From Gonocerus acuteangulatus (lineage: Eukaryota > Arthropoda > Insecta > Hemiptera > Coreidae): 64,000 nucleotides of DNA. The position numbers were made by a program, and so were the translations under genes. Below are positions 34,648-46,403 of this stretch, piece by piece (the first letter of the stretch is position 1; each line of letters begins with the position of its first letter). Under the pieces are notes generated by a model. It was not told the origin of the DNA. It did not search any database and worked only from the letters and a program-made list of their open reading frames with translations. The stretch spans positions 74,842,531 through 74,906,530 of the forward strand of contig OX328128.1 of NCBI GenBank assembly GCA_946811695.1. The letters are read 5' to 3'.

Positions 34648-35727
34648 GTCCGACTCGCAGGAACTGCATCATCTTAGCGCGGTTCCTGTTCATAACCCTA
34701 TTGTCATTTGAAAAGCTTAGAATAGTAACAGATAATATTTTCCTCGGCCTTTGTTCAAAGGGTTTTATGGCTTTACCTGGTCGGGTCCGCCAGACCCTAG
34801 AATCCTCTTCTACCTATACTTCATTTCATACGTTACAATGAATTGGAAAATATCAAAAATTTTCACATTTTACTGTGTTCTTTTACTATAGTAATAATTC
34901 TACAAATAAAATCAATTAAAAAATAAAATAAAAAAACCAACAGCATGAAGGCAATTGAAAATTTCAAAAGACGTCATCGACTCTCTTTCTCTTGGCAAGC
35001 TATATATCTAACAATGAATTGTTTTTCTTATTTTACCTAATCTGTTTTATTGTCAAATACATTATCCAACTATAAGCAATTAAAAAATAACAAGGAATAA
35101 AAACAGACAAAAAGAACCGTTCGAATAAACGAAATCAATTACTTCAACGTATAAGCACTTATTTCTCCGATTGACATCACCTAACCAAAAATTGTTCCAG
35201 AATCTTTTTTGTAGAGAATTTATAAAGCTTTCAAATAATTTCTATCCACTTATCACGATTTCCCAACCGTGTTCGAGATATTAATGAAAAGTAAGATTAG
35301 TTCCCAAAACTTTTCATGTCTGTTCATAAAATATTTTATTCTAACCCTTCCTTAACTCCAAACGTAACCAAAAGTTTAATATGTTAGTTTTGATGAAATT
35401 CAAATATTCAAAAAAATGTTTTAACTGAATCCCATGATTCTAAGTAACCAAACCAAAAACTTGCTTTAACAACTTTTTTTCCAATTTTCTCAGAAACGGT
35501 TACAGCTATCGCCTTAAAAATGGTCTCATTCGTTTTACTAGCCCAAGAAGCCTATAAAACGAGTACTTACAAGCATATGAACTCAAAACGTAAGCGTTAC
35601 GATATTTTTGCGCGAATTTCGCGGATTTTGCTGGTTAACGAACTTGACCTTTCAAATTGGACGACGGATTTTTTTACCAAATTTCATCAAAATTGGACCA
35701 TTAGGGAGGCCGGAAATGAGCGAACAG

Positions 35728-35796
<69 letters not shown>

Positions 35797-35933
35797 AATT
35801 TGAACCACCGTTATTTTCGGTCTCTAGGGGTTCTGAAACGCAAAATTTTCTAGTCGGCACTTCCGGATTGTTTAATGAGATCAACCTTATAAGCGGGGTT
35901 CCTCCCTATGAAGGGAGGGAGGAACCGCGCTAA
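34648..35933 (+). mobile_element. H1 element, complete copy
   Basis: 5' end GTCCGACTCGCAGGAACTGC at 34648, subterminal TTAGCGCGGTTCC, (TA)n at 35733-35785, then the 3' hairpin, GGAACCGCG and CTAA at 35930-35933. It interrupts the H1b-type sequence CTCTACAAAAAAGGTTCTG, which is uninterrupted at 19500-19520. 1286 bp, no coding capacity. Confidence 0.8.
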
Positions 35934-36140
35934 AAAGGTTCTGACGCAATTTGACGATGTAGTGTGACGATGTCAGTCGTATAAGTGCTTAAATCTTGTG
36001 AAGAGGATTTGTTTCTGTATATCGAAATTTATCATTTTTTTTTCCAACAGTAAAATGAGTATTTTAATAAAAATAGGTAAGAATACATGTTTTTAATGCT
36101 GTTCTAATAGAGCGAGCGTTGAGAAGGCGGGAGGTTGTGT

Positions 36141-36284
36141 TTTTATTTATTTATTTTTATTTTATTTTTATTTTTTTACGGCGCATCGACAAATCTTGGC
36201 CATTAGCACCGGCATCCAAGGTGCAGCCAGAAATTTTCCCGCTTATGAATCTAGCGCGCTAACCACTAGACCACGGGAGACCCC
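36141..36284 (-). mobile_element. tRNA-headed SINE with target duplication
   Basis: Flanked by a 12-bp direct duplication GGGAGGTTGTGT (36129-36140, 36285-36296). On the minus strand a tRNA-like head (CCCGTGGTCTAGTGGTTAGC) is followed by a tail GCTAATGGCCAAGATTTG, then GATGCGCCGT and an A/T-rich end. The same tail follows the 5S head at 40.5 kb. Confidence 0.8.
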
Positions 36285-36367
36285 GGGAGGTTGTGTATTT
36301 GCTTTCTCTTCAAGATTTTGCTTTGTATTTTTCACGAAAGATCATAATTCACCAGTAACTGCTTCTT

Positions 36368-36488
36368 TTAGTACTTTCCTCCGAAGGAAAGTAGCTATTA
36401 AGGTTGCACTCATGACGGAATTTTTGAAAACTTTCTTCAAATCTTTATCGATCCTACCTAGTAGACACCGAAAATGACCCCCGTTAAA

Positions 36489-36542
<54 letters not shown>

Positions 36543-37607
36543 CTGTTAACACGATAGCGTCCAGAGTTTGGTTTTTTCGTCACGAAACTTGGTATATAGC
36601 GTTCAATTAGCAAACGATTGAACGAGTTCGTAAACCACCAAAATCGGTCCAACGGAAGGGCGGTTTACCCCGGAGCAATAACACTAATTTGACCATGCCA
36701 GCCATAGATTTGTTTTATTTTAACGAAACATGGTATTCGTAGTGATAATCTACAGAGAAAAATGTGTGTAAAAAATAAACTAAATAGGTTCATTAAAAGG
36801 GGGAGGGGGGTTTACTCCGGACCCACATTACCAATTCGCCTCTACCTGGTGTAATTTTTGTTATATTTCGACGAAACTCGGTATTCATGGTGGTAATCTA
36901 CAGATAAAAATGGATTGTAAAAATAAACTAAATCGGTTTAATAGGGGGGGGGGGAGTTTACTCCGGACCCAAATTACTAATATACTCATACCGGTCGTAA
37001 ATTCTGCTGTATTGTAACGAAACGCGGTATGCGTCGTGGGTAGCTCATAAGAAAGAAGTGTTGTAAAAATAAACTAAATCGGAAAGGGGGCTTTACTTTG
37101 AACTATGTTTCAATCATTGAGTTAGTAGATGAGTTCGACTCTTCTAAATCAATGGTTTCAATAGAATTAGCCCGCCAGACGTAGGTTCGCAATGCCGCCG
37201 CAAGGAGCGTTTTCCACAACTAGGGGAACTCTATCCTGTTCCTGCGTTAGATCGAAAGACGAAAATATGAAGTTTTATTGTATTCATTAAGTAGTGTAGT
37301 GCCACGCTTAAACATAACTCTGGAAGCTAATTAATTACATACTGACCAACATTCGTAGATCCGACCAAAACTAACTGCCTTTGATTGTGTTGTTTCAATG
37401 AGCTCGTCGCCTCCGTTGCGATACTCCCAATAAATAAATAATTGTATACATAAATAATAATTCAAAACAGTTACTCATTACAAAATTAAAATAGAACTAT
37501 TCATGTTTTTATATTATTTATATTTTAAGCAAATTATTCAGGAATGATGTCTACACTACCCAAATTCTGAGGAAAGTTCTTAGAAATGCAGCTCCTGCGT
37601 GACGGAC
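36368..37607 (-). mobile_element. H2 element, complete copy
   Basis: 3' end TTAG plus hairpin at 36368; 5' end complementary to GTCCGTCACGCAGGAGCTGC at 37607. Three C-run repeats (G-runs on this strand) and (TA)n at 36491-36538. A diverged insertion near 37100-37160 and 37340-37430 lengthens the 5' half. Confidence 0.7.
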
Positions 37608-38166
37608 TTTTTTGAGCTTACAATGACATTGTATGATTGATTCTACGTAAAGACTAGTTAATTGCAAACGTTTCTTGACTCAAGGTGGTGCTAAGGATAT
37701 TAACAATGGTGCTAAGGATATTAACAATAATGCCCTAAAATGATGCAGTTTCTGCGAATAAATGTTGATACAGCAAACTTCGATAGCATTTGCTCAGGTG
37801 GAAAAAAATTGCTCCCATAATTTCCGTTTCTCATTTTTATCCTGTTACTATAATTAATTGCAGTCTGAATATAGCTGATTTTTTGCTCGTATAGGAAGTT
37901 ATAAACGTAAAATCCGCAGGAAAAAATCGTATAAATTTAAGGATAACATTGACTAATGCTCAATTTTTTTAATAAAAAAATTATTCCATTAAAGAAACTC
38001 TAAATTTATCTCCATTCCTCATTGTAGATAAGAAACGCCGATATAATTTAAGTGCCACAGATCGTACTCTCACAGATATCTTTATCCACTTGTCAGGTGT
38101 TTCTGTCATAAGTATAATCTCAGTTTGTGTTCTGTTTTCACTTAGTTTTTACACAAGTTGGAGAAG
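37608..38166 (+). promoter_or_regulatory. upstream region of the chitin-binding protein gene
   Basis: No repeat family recognised, apart from a decayed H1-like piece near 37735-37765. An arthropod initiator-like TCAGTT lies at about 38120, 46 bp before the ATG, with an AT-rich TATAAT nearby. I cannot place the start site firmly. Confidence 0.3.
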
Positions 38167-38203
38167 ATGGGAGCATCAGGGTTTTTGTTTCTGTTCGTTT
38201 TTG
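38167..38203 (+). CDS. chitin-binding protein, exon 1 (signal peptide)
   Basis: ATG GGA GCA TCA ... encodes MGASGFLFLFVF plus one base of codon 13, then a gtaagg donor. With exon 2 it completes the signal peptide MGASGFLFLFVFGLVAALAT-A and is cleaved most simply after Ala21, directly before the first Cys of domain 1. No in-frame Met upstream fits better. Confidence 0.85.
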
Positions 38204-38352
38204 GTAAGGCTTCATTTATTTCTGTTTTTTTTCTTCTATTCGATTTACGGAAAAATTTGTTTTAAACAAAATTCAAGTCGTGCCAATGAAATGGGATGCT
38301 AAAATGGGTATTCTTGAAATTTCTCGGTACGAATGAACACACATTATGACAC

Positions 38353-38417
<65 letters not shown>

Positions 38418-39068
38418 CCAACTCTCAGGAGCTTCATGACTATGGGAATTTAGAACGCCATATTGCTGAAGAATGGGCTTACAGTGAACTATATAAATAC
38501 TTTCTTTTTGTATTATTATTTTTGTTCTTTTCTATTTTTTAACAGCTCACTCAATTGTTAATTATTATTTAATTTTGACCAAAAATCACTTACGATGCGA
38601 TGCATCCTAAAATATAAAATTAACAGCATAGAATTCAAAAGGTTTGTAGAATCTTCCAAATGTTTTTTATATAAATATACTTCAGGCCTGAAGAAAGCGG
38701 AGATGAACCCGACGAAATATTGCGATGAAGAGAGGAGCGACACCGCTGGAGAAAGAAGCCGTTCCACACAAACATGTGATACCCAGCGATGCAATTTAAA
38801 ACAAAAAATATGTTATGTTGACTATTATGAAAACTAATGAACATACAAGACAATAACAATATTACATTTCTGTGCCTGGACACGAGGACATTTAACTCAG
38901 TAGAGCACATATGCATATATACAAAACATACTGTACGATTGGGAAAGTGAGTGGAAAAAATGTGAAACAAAGTTAAGGGAAATTAAAAATACAACAACGA
39001 AACACTAGACAAAGGAACACTTTTCCGGTCACACAGTGGCACCAAACGACATTTGGTGATTAAAAAAT

Positions 39069-39959
39069 GTCCGTCACGCAGGAGCTGCATAACTAAGCAC
39101 TTTCCTCAGAATATTTATTGTGTAGACTACATTACTGAATAATTTGCTTTAAATAACCTTTATAAATAAAATAAAAAGGTGAAGTGTCAATTATTAATTT
39201 TGTAAATAATTTGCTTTCAGAGTTACGTTAATACATGATACTGTACTACGTAATAAATACACGAAAACTTCATATTCCGTCTTTTGATCTGACGCAGGAA
39301 CAGGATACAGTCCCCCTAGTGGGAGATAGCGCTCCTCGCGGCGCCTTTGGGAACCTACGTCTGGCGGGCTAATGAAACAGTTTAAAGTAAACCCTCCTTT
39401 CCAATAGACCGATTTACTTCATTTTTACAACACTTCTTTCTCATGAGATACCCACGACGTATGCCACGATTCGTTACAATACAGTAGCAATCACGACCGG
39501 TATGAGTATATTAGTAATTTAGGTCCGGAGTAAACCCCCCCCCCTTCCAAATAAACCGATTTAGTTTATTTTTACAACCCATTTTTCTCTGTTGATTACC
39601 ACCACGAATACTGAGTTTCGTTGAAATATAACAAAAACTACGGCTGGCATGGTCAAATTAGTGTTTTGGGTCCGGGGTAAACCCCCCCCCTCCCGGTGGA
39701 CCGATTTTGGTGGTTAACGAACTCGTTCAATCGTTAGCAAATTGAACGCTACATACCACGTTTCGTGAAGAAAAAACAAAAACTCTGGCCGCTATCGTGT
39801 TAACAGACATATATATATATATATATATATATATAAATTTTAACAGGGGTCATTTTCGGTGTCTACGAGGTAGGATCGATAAAGATTTGAAGAAATTTTT
39901 CAAAAATTCCGTCATGAGTGCAACCTCAATAGCTACTTTCCTTCGGAGGAAAGTGCTAA
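39069..39959 (+). mobile_element. H2 element, complete short copy
   Basis: 5' end GTCCGTCACGCAGGAGCTGC, two C-run repeats only, a short (TA)n at 39810-39833, then the TTCCTTCGGAGGAA hairpin and CTAA at 39956-39959. 891 bp. Confidence 0.75.
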
Positions 39960-40499
39960 AAGGCTACAGCCTCTAAATCTCAACCGATTTCAATGCATTT
40001 TTTTTTTTTTTTTTTTTAAATTAAAGCTAATAAAATTTAGAACAAGTTTGCTTAGTCAGATCTTTGTTTTTTGTGTCCCTTGCTTATTAAAGTAAGTGTA
40101 AATCAGTTAAATTCACGGAGTTTTATAATTGAATATGAAGTAAAATTTCATTTTTCATCTAACCTAATATCAGCACTGATATCCTTAAAATTATACATTC
40201 AAATTACATCTGTTTAGACTTAGAAACAATTGACGCATCTTCATAAAATGTATAAATCTTAATTCAAAAATGAGATTAATTGAAATAATATTTAGCATAA
40301 ATAATAATTATATTGATCAATAATTATATTGATCAATAAGATCAATAATTTTTTAAGGAAATTTGTGCTCCCACATCTATCAGACTTTTATTGTGCTTCC
40401 ATTCATTACGAAGTCTACTTATATAAGGATTGTAAAACTTGGTGAATTTAACTAGGTTACATGTAATTTAATAAGCAAGGAAAAAACTTCACTAAGCAA

Positions 40500-40685
40500 A
40501 GTTTTCTTTTTTCTTTTTTTTTTTTCGTTTTTAACGGCGCATCAACTATTTGGCTATTAGCTATCTACAGGTTGCCACCATTTTATAATGCCAACAACCA
40601 CGCCCGACGTGGCTTAACTTCGGTGATCTACGGGAACCGGTGCATTCAACGTGGTTATGGCCGTTGGCAAAACAAAGTTGTTCTA
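40500..40685 (-). mobile_element. SINE with a well-preserved 5S-rRNA head
   Basis: On the minus strand the head begins GCCAACGGCCATAACCACGT and includes the internal promoter CACCGAAGTTAAGCCACGTC, close to arthropod 5S rRNA. A GTGGCAACCTGTAGATAGC, GCTAATAGCCAAATAG, GATGCGCCGTTAA tail and an A-rich end follow (T-run at 40508-40530). It is the best-preserved copy of the family in the window. Confidence 0.75.
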
Positions 40686-40937
40686 AATAAAAAAAAGCTG
40701 TCATTTAAAATAAATAAATAAATAAATAAATAAAAAAACAAAAACGAAATGTCGCTTAGCGCCACTGTGCGTTCGGACGAAGTCATATCCACGCTTCGTA
40801 CTGGGCACACCTTACTTACACATTCGTCCAGATAGGACAGACTAACTTGCAGCTTTTGTATCGAGACTCTGACCGTTAATCACATACTTACGAACAGCTA
40901 ACAACGAAATAATGTAAATATACCCCACGACTTCCGC

Positions 40938-41254
40938 GAATTACTGACAGAAGGTAGCCCACACATAGCTTCACTACTTACGGGACTTACTGACAGAAGG
41001 TAGCCCACACATAGCTTCACTACTTACGGGACTTACTGACAGAAGGTAGCCCACACATAGCTTCACTACTTACGGGACTTACTGACAGAAGGTAGCCCAC
41101 ACATAGCTTCACTACTTACGGGACTTACTGACAGAAGGTAGCCCACACATAGCTTCACTACTTACGGGACTTACTGACAGAAGGTAGCCCACACATAGCT
41201 TCACTACTTACGGTACTTACTGACAGAAGGTAGCCCACACATAGCTTCACTACT
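40938..41254. repeat. 46-bp tandem repeat, about seven copies
   Basis: Units containing TTACTGACAGAAGGTAGCCC are almost identical. The array is a minisatellite inside intron 1. Confidence 0.9.
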
Positions 41255-41645
41255 GAAACATTTTAAAAAATCACACTTATACACCAAAATTTATTTTATT
41301 CACCATTTTTAACTGACATTCACAATTTTTACTTTAGTTTTAGCATTTCGTTATGAATTATCATTATCTATCTTTTTATTATTTAGTTATGTTTTATTTT
41401 ATTTTATTATATTTTTTAACAATGCCATTTATTTGTTCTTTCTATGATTTATTTATACATTTATTAATTTGTTGTGTATTAATTTATTTTTTATCTTTGT
41501 CACAGTTCTTAGTCCTTATTTTCTTTTCTTCCTTCTTCTTTTTTTTTTTTTTTTCTTTTTTTTTCCTTTCTAACGTTGACGTCGAAAGAGTTTGTCGCCT
41601 ATGGTACAGAACATTATAAATTAAATAAATAAATTGGTAAACATA

Positions 41646-42136
41646 ATTGAAGGGCTCAGTGCCAAAGGTGACTAACCCACAATTGAAGGGCTCAGTGCCA
41701 AAGGTGACTAACCCACAATTGAAGGGCTCAGTGCCAAAGGTGACTAACCCACAATTGAAGGGCTCAGTGCCAAAGGTGACTAACCCACAATTGAAGGGCT
41801 CAGTGCCAAAGGTGACTAACCCACAATTGAAGGGCTCAGAGCCAAAGGTGATTAACCCACAATTGATGGGCTCAGAGCCAAAGGTGATTAACCCACAATT
41901 GATGGGCTCAGTGCCAAAGGTGACTAACCCACAATTAGAAATAACTGAGAAAATCGGGTTTAAAGTTAGAAAGAATCTGAAACAAAAATTATTGTTTGTG
42001 ACAAAAATTATTTTAATTGGTCCAATTGAAATAACTTTTGTCACCAACACTAATTTTTTTCATTTTCTCCTCATCTTTAACTGCGATTTTCTCAGTTATT
42101 TCTAATTGTGGGTTAGTCACCTTTGGCACTGACCCC
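41646..42136. mobile_element. foldback element with a 36-bp satellite as one arm
   Basis: Eight head-to-tail 36-bp units (AGGGCTCAGTGCCAAAGGTG...) run from 41646. The last unit and the following 80 bp are matched by a reverse complement ending at 42136. The palindrome centre is at about 42017 (TTGGTCCAA). The right arm has only one unit. The period keeps a frame open on both strands (12-residue LKGSVPKVTNPQ on plus, NCGLVTFGTEPF on minus), which follows from the period and is not taken as coding. Tandem units within arms are typical of foldback-type DNA transposons. Confidence 0.65.
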
Positions 42137-42145
42137 ATGAATTAA

Positions 42146-42515
42146 TAATTTTAATTGTTCTTTAAACAGCAATCTTAAAATCAAGTCATAGCTTCATTCT
42201 ATCTATATTTTAAGTAATATCTATTATGTAATTCAATGAATTTTAATTGTTCTTTAAACAGCAATCTTAAAATCAAGTCATAGCTTCATTCTATCTATAT
42301 TTTAAGTAATATCTATTATGTAATTCAATGGATTTTAATTGTTCTTTAAACAGCAATCTTAAAATCAAGTCATAGCTTCATTCTATTTATATTTTAAGTA
42401 ATATCTATTATGTAATTCAATGAATTTTAATTGTTCTTTAAACAGCAATCTTAAAATCAAGTCATAGCTTCATTCTATCTATATTTTAAGTAATATCTAT
42501 TATGTAATTCAATGA
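42146..42515. repeat. 92-bp tandem repeat, four copies
   Basis: The anchor TTAATTGTTCTTTAAACAGC recurs at exactly 92-bp spacing (about 42151, 42243, 42335, 42427), with one or two differences per copy. Confidence 0.9.
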
Positions 42516-42736
42516 ATTTTGGAGGTATTTTTCAAACTTTATTTCATTTGCGCAACCTCCTTGTTGTAATATTCCTTTGTAAAGTGCAAAAAACACAGAA
42601 CTATAAGGAAAATTTTATGTAAGAGCATTTAGAAAGATTATATGAGAAATTATAAGCTGAAAGAATTATGTTGATAATACCGTGAGATTTTCAATGCTAT
42701 CAAAAGCTAATAGTCTTTATAAATTCGTTCTGATCG

Positions 42737-42858
42737 TCAACGCCCATAGTTCGTCATGCTTCTGTTCGATAACAGAAGTTAAGCACCGTCGGGGCTGTTG
42801 TATACCCGGTGTTGCGGGAAATTAAATATGCATGGGTACCAATCTGTAGCCTGGCCTA
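42737..42858 (+). pseudogene. 5S-rRNA-related sequence
   Basis: Starts GTCAACGCCCATAGTTCGTC and contains ACAGAAGTTAAGCACCGTCGG, matching the 5S start and internal promoter. The rest diverges and it ends in GTAGCCTGGC. It lacks the SINE tail of the other copies. Length is near 120 nt, like 5S RNA, so it may be an old 5S pseudogene rather than a SINE. Confidence 0.5.
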
Positions 42859-43529
42859 CATTATATATATAAACACACGCACACACACACGAATTCAGGG
42901 GTGGTCTCTATTCTCGAGTTTTGGGCTTTCTGTTTATTTCTCTTAATGTCTCGAAAGAGGTTGGGAAATCGAGGAAAGACTAAAGTCATCGATCGAAAGC
43001 AGAATACATTTCATACAAAATAAGTTCAGGCGTACATCTCGTTATAGCCACCTCGGCCGGAGAAATCGCCGCACAAGTTTCAGAAGTGTTGTTTTCGTTT
43101 CATTTATAACGAAAAATTAAGAGTTTTCCAAATCACAGAATATATAAGCAACACAAGGATATACGCCAAGAAGAGACCGTTCCTACGTGTAGGGCAAGGT
43201 TGTTCACGATTTTGGTTAAGGCTATTGCGGAAAAGCGCAAAAATACGAAAGAAAATCTAATATAGTTTCCAAAATATTTTAAAATTCACATATATATATT
43301 CAAAAAATTATTTCTCTGTCACAGTTCAGGAGTAATGACTTTTCCAATCGTTCGAAATTCTTTAGTTATCAATAACTACAAGAAATAATGGAAAAAAATC
43401 GACTGCACCTGATAAATAGATATGAGTGTAAATAATATCGGTTTTTGATAACAGGTTCTTTACTGATATGCCTTATCAGGGGGATTACGATGTAGATTCA
43501 CTTTTCTTATATTTAATAAAAAACAGTTT

Positions 43530-43800
43530 AGTCATCGCTAAAGCATATTTATGTTTGTACATGGCCTCCGCGCATGCGCGAACGCCAGCGGTTTCGTACA
43601 TGACCACCGCCCATGCGCGAACGCCACAGTTTTGTACATGGTCACCGCACATGCGCGAACGCCAGTGGACACTTTTTTGTAACATTGTTATTCAGTTCAG
43701 TCATCGCTGAATCATTTTTATGTTCGTACATGGCTAGCACGCATGCGCGAAAGCCAGCGGACACTTTTTTTCAGTTTAGTCACCACTAAAGCGTATTTAT
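43530..43800. repeat. GC-rich repeats with GCGCATGCGC palindromes
   Basis: Four copies of a CATGCGCGAA(C/A)GCCA unit within direct repeats that also carry AGTCATCGCT and TTTATGTTCGTACATGG. The palindrome matches the recognition sequence known for the NRF-1/EWG family of transcription factors. It is a CpG-rich island in AT-rich surroundings. Confidence 0.55.
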
Positions 43801-43848
43801 GCTAAAACCTTCAATCCTAAATACTATTTTTTAATAATAAATAACAAA

Positions 43849-43887
43849 AGTCCGACTCGCAGGAACTGCGTCATCTTAGCGCGGTTC

Positions 43888-43935
<48 letters not shown>

Positions 43936-44470
43936 GGCACATCTACATCTAGGTCATTAGCGCCGACATCCAGGGTGTAGCGAGGAATTTCACCAGCGAG
44001 CCGTGGGATGATAAAATTTCTGCCGGAGGTTGGGAATCGAACCCACCATCTCCCGCTTATGAATCCAAGGCGCTAGCCATTAGACCACGGGAGACCCCAG
44101 TTCCTGTTCATATCCCTATTCTCATTTGAAAAGCATAGAATAGAAACAGATAATATTTTCCTCGGCCTTTGTTCAAAGGGTTTTATGGCTGGCTATACCT
44201 GGGGTCAGGTCCGCAAGACCCTAGAATCCTCTTCTACCGATACTTCATTTCATACGTTTCAATGAATTGGAAAATATCAAATATTTTCACACATTCCTGT
44301 TTCTTTTACTATAGTAATAATTCTACAGATAAAATCAATTAAAAAATAAAATAAAAAAACCAACAGCATAAAGGCAATTGAAAATATTCAAAAGACGTCA
44401 ACGAATATTTTTCTCTTGGCAAGCTATATTTCTAACAATGAATTGTTTTTCTTATTTTGCCTAATCTGTT
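43849..44470 (+). mobile_element. H1 element, 5' part, interrupted by a SINE
   Basis: The H1 5' end (TCCGACTCGCAGGAACTGC, TTAGCGCGGTTCC) is cut after GGTTCC by the SINE and resumes at GTTCCTGTTCATATCCC (about 44100). The GTTCC repeated on both sides looks like the target duplication. The element is truncated near 44470. Confidence 0.65.
43888..44098 (-). mobile_element. tRNA-headed SINE with a long T/A tail
   Basis: On the minus strand GTCTCCCGTGGTCTAATGGC and GGGTTCGATTCCCAACCTC form the A and B boxes of a tRNA-like head. The tail GGCGCTAATGACCTAGATG ends in a 47-bp homopolymer (T-run 43890-43932 on this strand). The body resembles the SINE at 36141-36284. Confidence 0.7.
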
Positions 44471-45109
44471 TTCGGATTAGTACTCTAAGCACTTACACTC
44501 ACACAAGGTCTTCTACAGTACACACCCCAGGGTCAGTAGGTAAAAAATGCTCTACCCACATAACGTGATGAAATGAAAGTCCATTCTAGGCATGCACGAG
44601 TGAGGTCTGCTAAAGAGGGAATAATTTACCAGTCCTTGACATCGGAAGCAGTGCGAGCGCTGCTCCTATCCCATACTAGCCCGTAAGATTTAAGACATTT
44701 AAGAAGTATACAGTCAAGCACTGGCTTCAGCTTGGAGGAGATTGATCCTTCTCCCGCTTCTGTAAGAAATTGGCCAAGAAATACACAACAACGCATGAAA
44801 TGACTGGAGGCATGTATAGTGCAGTCATGCGAGTGTATTACCTGGCCATCAAAAGCGGCCTAGAAACAGCTCACTGTCCATCTGGATGCTGCGAGAATCA
44901 TCCGATACTTCTTTAATATCTAGTAAATGTATGTATATGTACATATACAAATTATTTATTTGAATTGGATAGAAATCCCCCGAAATAAATTGTGTCTCCC
45001 GGAAACGAAAGAAACCCACACAGATAACTTTAATAAACAAAACAGTAATGGTTTATGCAAGAACCAAATTATTAATTTTTTCCGTATCAGCAGCTATCAT
45101 TTGCTATAG

Positions 45110-45780
45110 AATGGTCATGTCACTAGGACGCAGGATTTCCGAGATATAAGTGAAAACCCGAAAAATGGGACCTTATAACCCCCCCCCCCCCCCCGCACAA
45201 AGGCTACGGGCGAGGACTTTTGATATGTTGACCTCCTAACAAGCCGACAAAAAGTTATGAAGGTAAAAATTGTGTTTCAAACATTTCCACGATGAACACT
45301 GAAATTATTTTTACGTTTGAAGGAAAATACATAAAATAGCAAAGTAATATATATTATTGTAGGGAACGCCATACTCTACAACCTTATAACCGTTATTTTT
45401 TTTGGAGGTTCATCGTTGAAGAGTTATCCGGTCAAAACGGGGAAAAAATGTGCGGCAAAAGTGTTTTTCCCCAAAATGATAGACATTCAAGAGCAGATAT
45501 TTCGAAAACTAAAGATGTCTCGAAAAACATTATTGAATAGGACTTGTAGGAAATTTAATCAGCTTTCATTTGTTACAGCATGGTCATGTCACTAGGACGC
45601 AGGGTTTCCGAGATATAGGTGAAAACCCGAAAAATGGGACCTTCTAAACCACCCCCCCTCCCCCCGGCACAAAGACTTACGCGTGAGGACTTTTGATATG
45701 TTCACTTCCTATCCAGCCCAAACAAAGTTACGAAGTCAAAAATTGTGTTCCAAAAATTTCCACCTATAGCGGTTTTTATC
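45110..45780. repeat. two copies of a 170-bp repeat, about 475 bp apart
   Basis: The segments around GGTCATGTCACTAGGACGCAG, with the following C-run (45180-45194; 45650-45666) and AGGACTTTTGATATGTT, occur twice. The 280 bp between the copies is AT-rich with no feature recognised. Confidence 0.65.
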
Positions 45781-45869
45781 GTTTCGCTTAACTATTTCTG
45801 CATAGACCTCGCAATTTCCAAGGTTCTAATCGCTCAAGTTTTATTAACATCCACTACCTTGTATTTCAG

Positions 45870-46191
45870 GACTAGTTGCAGCACTTGCCACAGCTTGCAA
45901 ACAAGGAGAGCGGCACGGGCAGGTTGGCTGGTGCGCGACTTACTTGGAATGCGACGGTACCCGTCTGATACGGAAGTCCTGCAGCTTTGGGAAGATCTTC
46001 GATTCCGAGAGGAAAGAGTGCGATTGGCCTTGGAAGGCCAAGTGTGAATCGGAGTCGGCCGATTGTCAGCCCGGCGATGTTTTTCCGGACCCAGATTCCT
46101 GCAGGATGTACTTGAAGTGCGTTGGTCGAAGGATCACAAGGAAAGCGTGTCCTTTACTGCACGTCTTCGACCCAGCAAAAGGCGATTGTAG
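45870..46191 (+). CDS. chitin-binding protein, exon 2 (CBM14 domains 1-2)
   Basis: The TTGTATTTCAG acceptor and TGTAG/gtaag donor enclose 322 nt, residues 13-119 plus two bases. It finishes the signal peptide (GLVAALATA) and encodes domain 1 with six Cys (22-71) and most of domain 2 (from Cys78), whose last Cys lies in exon 3. Between Cys3 and Cys5 both units have the expected aromatic/hydrophobic pattern (FGKIFDSERKEC; LHVFDPAKGDC). The intron falls in phase 2 just after the fifth Cys of domain 2. Confidence 0.9.
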
Positions 46192-46403
46192 GTAAGAACC
46201 GACTTCAATGCATTTCAAAATACCTTGGGTGAATGCTTAGCTTTTGGCGAGTTGAATATTTCAATATTTTGATCGGATGTTAAGGAAGAATGGCAACGGG
46301 CGCCAACAAGACACAAAAGAAGATGCGCCGTATAACGTAGCTCTGACGTGAAAGATTTATCGCTCAGACTTTTTGACAATATCTTTAATTTTCTTTATTT
46401 TAA

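Larger units (their letters stand above)
38204..45869 (+). other. intron 1 of the chitin-binding protein gene
   Basis: 7.7 kb, mostly repeats: (TA)n at 38361-38413, an H2 copy, a 5S SINE, three tandem arrays, a foldback element, a 5S-like piece, a GC-rich repeat cluster and an H1 fragment. The stretches 39960-40500, 42860-43460 and 44470-45110 show nothing I can classify. Confidence 0.7.

Noticed and set aside
38690..38740. Third hammerhead core (CCTGAAGAAAGCGG...GACGAAATATTG)
   Set aside because: Reads CTGAAGA instead of CTGATGA and lacks a convincing stem II.
40938..41254. 46-bp array considered as a CRISPR array
   Set aside because: Units are directly adjacent with no unique spacers, in a eukaryotic intron.
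41484..42105. Long open frames on both strands over the 36-bp array
   Set aside because: The period is a multiple of three, so openness follows from one stop-free unit. The array lies in an intron inside a foldback element.
45180..45195. Long C-run as a possible functional element
   Set aside because: It varies in length between the two copies of its repeat and resembles slippage.
45745..46047. 100-residue plus-strand frame overlapping exon 2 of the chitin-binding gene
   Set aside because: It is in a different frame from the spliced six-Cys protein and contains no conserved pattern.
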